A DNA stretch of 12,941 nt from Lachnospiraceae bacterium UBA1718. GTDB taxonomy: Bacteria > Bacillota > Clostridia > Lachnospirales > Lachnospiraceae. The notes under the pieces were generated by a model. The model searched no databases, had not been told where the DNA came from, and saw only the letters and a list, made by a program, of their open reading frames with translations. Below are positions 12,117 through 12,941 of the stretch, piece by piece. The stretch spans positions 1 through 12,941 of the forward strand of contig DCIU01000084.1 in the NCBI GenBank assembly GCA_002317245.1. The letters run 5' to 3'. A program made the translations under genes and the position numbers. How positions within the stretch are numbered: position 1 is the stretch's first letter; the number at the start of each line of letters is the position of its first letter.

Positions 12117-12941
12117 TTATTTAACTTTAAAAGATATTTTGCCGTCAGTTACGCCTACTGTTACACGATCGCCAGGCTTGATATTCTTCTTAAGAATCTC
12201 CTCTGCAAGGGCATCCTCCACCTGGGTCTGGATGGCACGCTTAAGAGGTCTGGCACCCATCTTAAGGTCAGAGAATTTGTCTACAAGATATGTCTTGGCA
12301 GGGGCACTTAAGCTAAGCTTAATATCCATCTGTGCCTCACATCTCTTGCTAAGAGTGCCGGCAAGAAGTGTAACAACTGCCTTCATATCCTCCTTGGTGA
12401 GCATATGGAATACCATAGTCTCATCAATACGATTAAGGAACTCAGGCTTGAACATTCTCTTAACCTCTTCCATAACAGCAGACTTCATCTTCTCATAGTC
12501 CCTGGCCTCAGAACTTGTTGCACCGAATCCAAGGTTCTTAGGCTCTACTATCCTCATGGCTCCTGCATTGGAAGTCATGATAATAATAGTATTCTTGAAG
12601 CTTACCTTACGTCCCTTGGCATCTGTGATATGTCCATCATCCAGCACCTGAAGCAGGATATTGAATACATCAGGATGAGCCTTCTCTATCTCATCGAAGA
12701 GGACAACACTATATGGATTACGCCTTACCTTTTCAGACAGCTGGCCACCATCATCGAATCCTACATATCCCGGAGGCGAACCAATCATCTTGGATACGGC
12801 ATGGCCTTCCATGTACTCCGACATATCCACTCTTATAATTGCTTCCTCTGAGCCGAACATAGCCTCAGCTAAGGCCTTGCTAAGCTCTGTCTTACCAACA
12901 CCAGTTGGTCCTAAGAACAAAAATGATCCGATTGGTCTCTT
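12117..12941 (-). CDS. clpC: ATP-dependent Clp protease ATPase ClpC, C-terminal part (cut by window edge)
   Basis: The last 274 codons of a Clp/Hsp100 ATPase; the start is beyond 12941. The second AAA+ module is complete: Walker A GPTGVGKT, the substrate-loop region GSPPGYVGFDDGGQ, Walker B VVLFDEIEKAH, sensor 1 IIIMTSNAG, a GFG-containing ClpP-loop-like LGFG, arginine finger FLNRID, and sensor 2 GARPLKRAIQ. It ends in the short GDRVTVGV segment typical of ClpC rather than ClpA. It unfolds proteins for the ClpP peptidase, with MecA-type adaptors in Firmicutes. ClpB or ClpE are less likely given the tail and the radA neighbourhood. No terminator is obvious after the stop. Confidence 0.93.
   Translation of the reverse strand, partial: KRPIGSFLFLGPTGVGKTELSKALAEAMFGSEEAIIRVDMSEYMEGHAVSKMIGSPPGYVGFDDGGQLSEKVRRNPYSVVLFDEIEKAHPDVFNILLQVLDDGHITDAKGRKVSFKNTIIIMTSNAGAMRIVEPKNLGFGATSSEARDYEKMKSAVMEEVKRMFKPEFLNRIDETMVFHMLTKEDMKAVVTLLAGTLSKRCEAQMDIKLSLSAPAKTYLVDKFSDLKMGARPLKRAIQTQVEDALAEEILKKNIKPGDRVTVGVTDGKISFKVK

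Overview
The window reads as a low-GC, Gram-positive, probably motile clostridial chromosome, most likely Lachnospiraceae. This rests on ClpC and RadA/Sms of Firmicute type, a small conserved gene between them that I associate with Lachnospiraceae, strong AGGAGG ribosome sites, and a tRNA gene without encoded CCA. All supported protein genes lie on the minus strand.

Right part (about 8590-12941): ordinary, less AT-rich backbone. In transcription order it holds the 3' part of clpC (cut by the window edge), a 135-aa conserved gene, radA, a six-TM methyl-accepting chemotaxis protein with its own sigma-A promoter, and tRNA-Trp (anticodon CCA).

Left part (41-8565): an AT-rich integrated island of about 8.47 kb at the 3' end of tRNA-Trp. 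A 52-bp perfect direct repeat (41-92 and 8514-8565) covers the 3' part of the tRNA and marks the ends. Inside each end lies a tandem pair of a 12-bp motif (GGTCACAGGTTT), arranged like the arm sites of a tyrosine recombinase. A 61-aa excisionase-type protein sits at the left end. The integrase at the right end stops after its arm-binding and core-binding domains and lacks the catalytic domain. The island looks like a cis-mobilizable remnant: sites and Xis kept, recombinase lost.

Cargo, reading leftward from the integrase stub: a conserved unknown protein whose ATG overlaps the integrase stop; a soluble protein with a DGPTAVYIAS motif like that of carboxybiotin decarboxylase beta subunits; a lipoprotein; a small gene lacking a good start codon; a membrane-anchored protein; a terminator; then an ECF sigma factor overlapping its membrane partner. 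This looks like an envelope-sensing or surface module joined to the integrase 5' end.

The intergenic region 2957-3329 holds two divergent candidate promoters. One drives a hairpin-rich leader for a DUF1016/YhcG-type PD-(D/E)XK nuclease. The other begins about 7 nt before a roughly 65-nt hairpin ending in a U-run, a candidate small RNA carrying an anti-Shine-Dalgarno ACCUCCUG. Further left are an unassigned stretch (1042-1834), a 137-aa basic putative DNA-binding protein, and the excisionase.

The most unusual points are the catalytic-domain-less integrase coupled to cargo, the replacement tRNA terminator carried by the island, a tRNA-like fold at the left end, the candidate small RNA, and in-frame palindromic repeats in the nuclease gene.
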